From Armatimonadota bacterium (GTDB lineage: Bacteria; Armatimonadota; Fervidibacteria; Fervidibacterales; Thermosaccharophagaceae): 50,247 nt of DNA. The stretch spans positions 1 to 50,247 of the forward strand of contig JANXAS010000022.1 in the NCBI GenBank assembly GCA_025062195.1, in the 5' to 3' direction. The position numbers and the translations under genes are program-made. The notes beneath the pieces were generated by a model. The model had not been told where the DNA came from. It searched no databases and saw nothing but the letters and a program-made list of their open reading frames with translations. This document shows, piece after piece, positions 49,575-50,247 of the stretch (position 1 is its first letter; the number at the start of each line of letters is the position of its first letter).

Positions 49575-50033
49575 TCACGTTCGGTTTGCGTTGCTTTGGT
49601 CATCAGGTGTTGTGCCTTCATCGTCCTTGGATTGGTTTTGCTGTTCTACAGCCCTCTTAGCTATTGAGCGAAGCATATCCCTCGCCAAATCTTCGTAAAG
49701 TCGCTCTCGCATGTGCATCTTACTTTTGTAGAGCAAATGAGCATCAACGAGGAGAAGGAAGAGCAACACCACAACCATTATAAGGCAGCTCATCCAAAAC
49801 CAAAGCTCACTCTCAGTTGACCTAAATCTAAACGCGCCAATGATACCGCCAAAGAGCAGACTGAGCAGCGCAAGGAAGACTGCCCCAATTGCCATGCGCA
49901 ACACAAACTGCCCACCTGTGATAACAGTCCTTTTGCGCCTGAAGTGATAAACCTCAAGCACGATTACAATAACTATACCAACCTGCAATGCTATGATGAT
50001 TGAAGTTACTATCGTCTGATCAAATGACAACAC
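49575..50033 (-). CDS. Three-helix membrane protein of unknown function
   Basis: A 152-residue protein not recognised as a family. Hydrophobic helices are at about residues 8-29, 45-67 and 78-100. A basic patch (HFRRKRT) lies between helices 1 and 2, and the cytoplasm-facing C-terminal tail (102-152) is charged, first helical (MHMRERLYEDLARDMLRSIA) and then acidic/polar (DDEGTTPDDQSNANRT). The start is GTG 50033, or TTG 50030 in the same frame; neither has a strong ribosome site (GATGAG overlaps). It is on the same strand as the HAS-barrel gene but 519 bp away. Confidence 0.6.
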   Translation of the reverse strand: MLSFDQTIVTSIIIALQVGIVIVIVLEVYHFRRKRTVITGGQFVLRMAIGAVFLALLSLLFGGIIGAFRFRSTESELWFWMSCLIMVVVLLFLLLVDAHLLYKSKMHMRERLYEDLARDMLRSIAKRAVEQQNQSKDDEGTTPDDQSNANRT

Positions 50034-50247
50034 TCATCGCCTTGCTTTTTCTTTGGTATCCTTCAATGGCGTATTATGTCTTGCAAAGTGTGAGGGCGAA
50101 AGGGCTTTAGTAAACCCATTTTTGAATTTTGATGCGAGCGTTCTCACCTATGAATTAAAGCCAACGCCTTTGGTGCGATGGCAGTAGCTACGGTGCGATT
50201 GTCCAAGGTCGCCTCTTTCTGAACGGCTCTTTGAATTTGTTTTTAAG

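Noticed and set aside
1-50247. CRISPR array, prophage or restriction/defence island
   Set aside because: No regularly spaced direct repeats with unique spacers, no cas, integrase, phage or defence genes were seen on either strand.

Overview
The window looks like a chromosomal segment of a free-living, respiring bacterium. It is densely packed with housekeeping genes, and most starts are preceded by GGTGA/GGAGGTG-type ribosome binding sites. Several genes point to the Armatimonadota/Fervidibacteria neighbourhood: an H-X9-DG prepilin (DUF1559 type), a very large secreted glycoside-hydrolase-like protein with a CARDB domain, a bacterial NurA, a TIGR03960/DUF2344 radical SAM fusion, and a cyanobacteria-like HAS-barrel protein. 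This placement is an inference from gene content only; there is no rRNA, tRNA or CRISPR array in the window. Function names come from reading the translated sequences and motifs; no database search was run.

Layout. Positions 1-5,800 (surface region): the 3' end of a coiled-coil membrane protein built on 33-bp repeats, a 1,209-residue secreted putative glycosidase, a decayed nucleotidyltransferase gene carrying a pair of palindromes, an H-X9-DG pseudopilin and a Flp-like pilin. 5,994-6,075: an 11-bp tandem repeat. 6,224-10,961 (+): an operon of a PfkB sugar kinase, NurA nuclease and B12/radical SAM-DUF2344 protein. 10,966-14,204 (-): ftsZ, dxr and a cytidylate-kinase-like gene. 14,361-20,068: a secreted protein of unknown function, an orphan ribose-type ABC permease, a convergent N-acyl-D-amino-acid deacylase, a Gfo/Idh oxidoreductase and a TPR protein. 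20,154-24,517 (-): a membrane-anchored PHP protein, a lone CheY-type receiver and two GT4 glycosyltransferases. 24,872-26,890 (+): a SAM methyltransferase and a third GT4 enzyme. A structured, MITE-like element lies between these two glycosyltransferase groups.

27,024-34,301 (+): glutamine synthetase, a weak hypothetical gene, a zinc polyol-type dehydrogenase, a small hypothetical gene, L-aspartate oxidase (NAD synthesis), a stand-alone tandem ACT protein and aspartate kinase. Nitrogen assimilation and aspartate-family metabolism therefore sit together. 34,809-44,415 (+): a respiratory complex I cluster with gene order nuoA-C-D-H-J-K-L-M-N. All membrane subunits plus C and D are present, but every iron-sulfur subunit (B, E, F, G, I) is absent. 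It is followed by ndk, a trans-polyprenyl diphosphate synthase (probably the quinone side chain) and a sugar-nucleotidyltransferase whose 3' end overlaps the convergent tsaD.

47,973-50,247 (-): an intergenic array of alternating hairpins with about a 100-bp period, a HAS-barrel protein, a 519-bp gene-free stretch with a recurring AGGAGTTACACAG motif, and a three-helix membrane protein. The last 214 bases hold nothing I can support. The most unusual points are the complex I cluster stripped of all Fe-S subunits, the hairpin array whose stems change while pairing is kept, the free-standing ACT pair before aspartokinase, and the family of palindromic and MITE-like intergenic elements.
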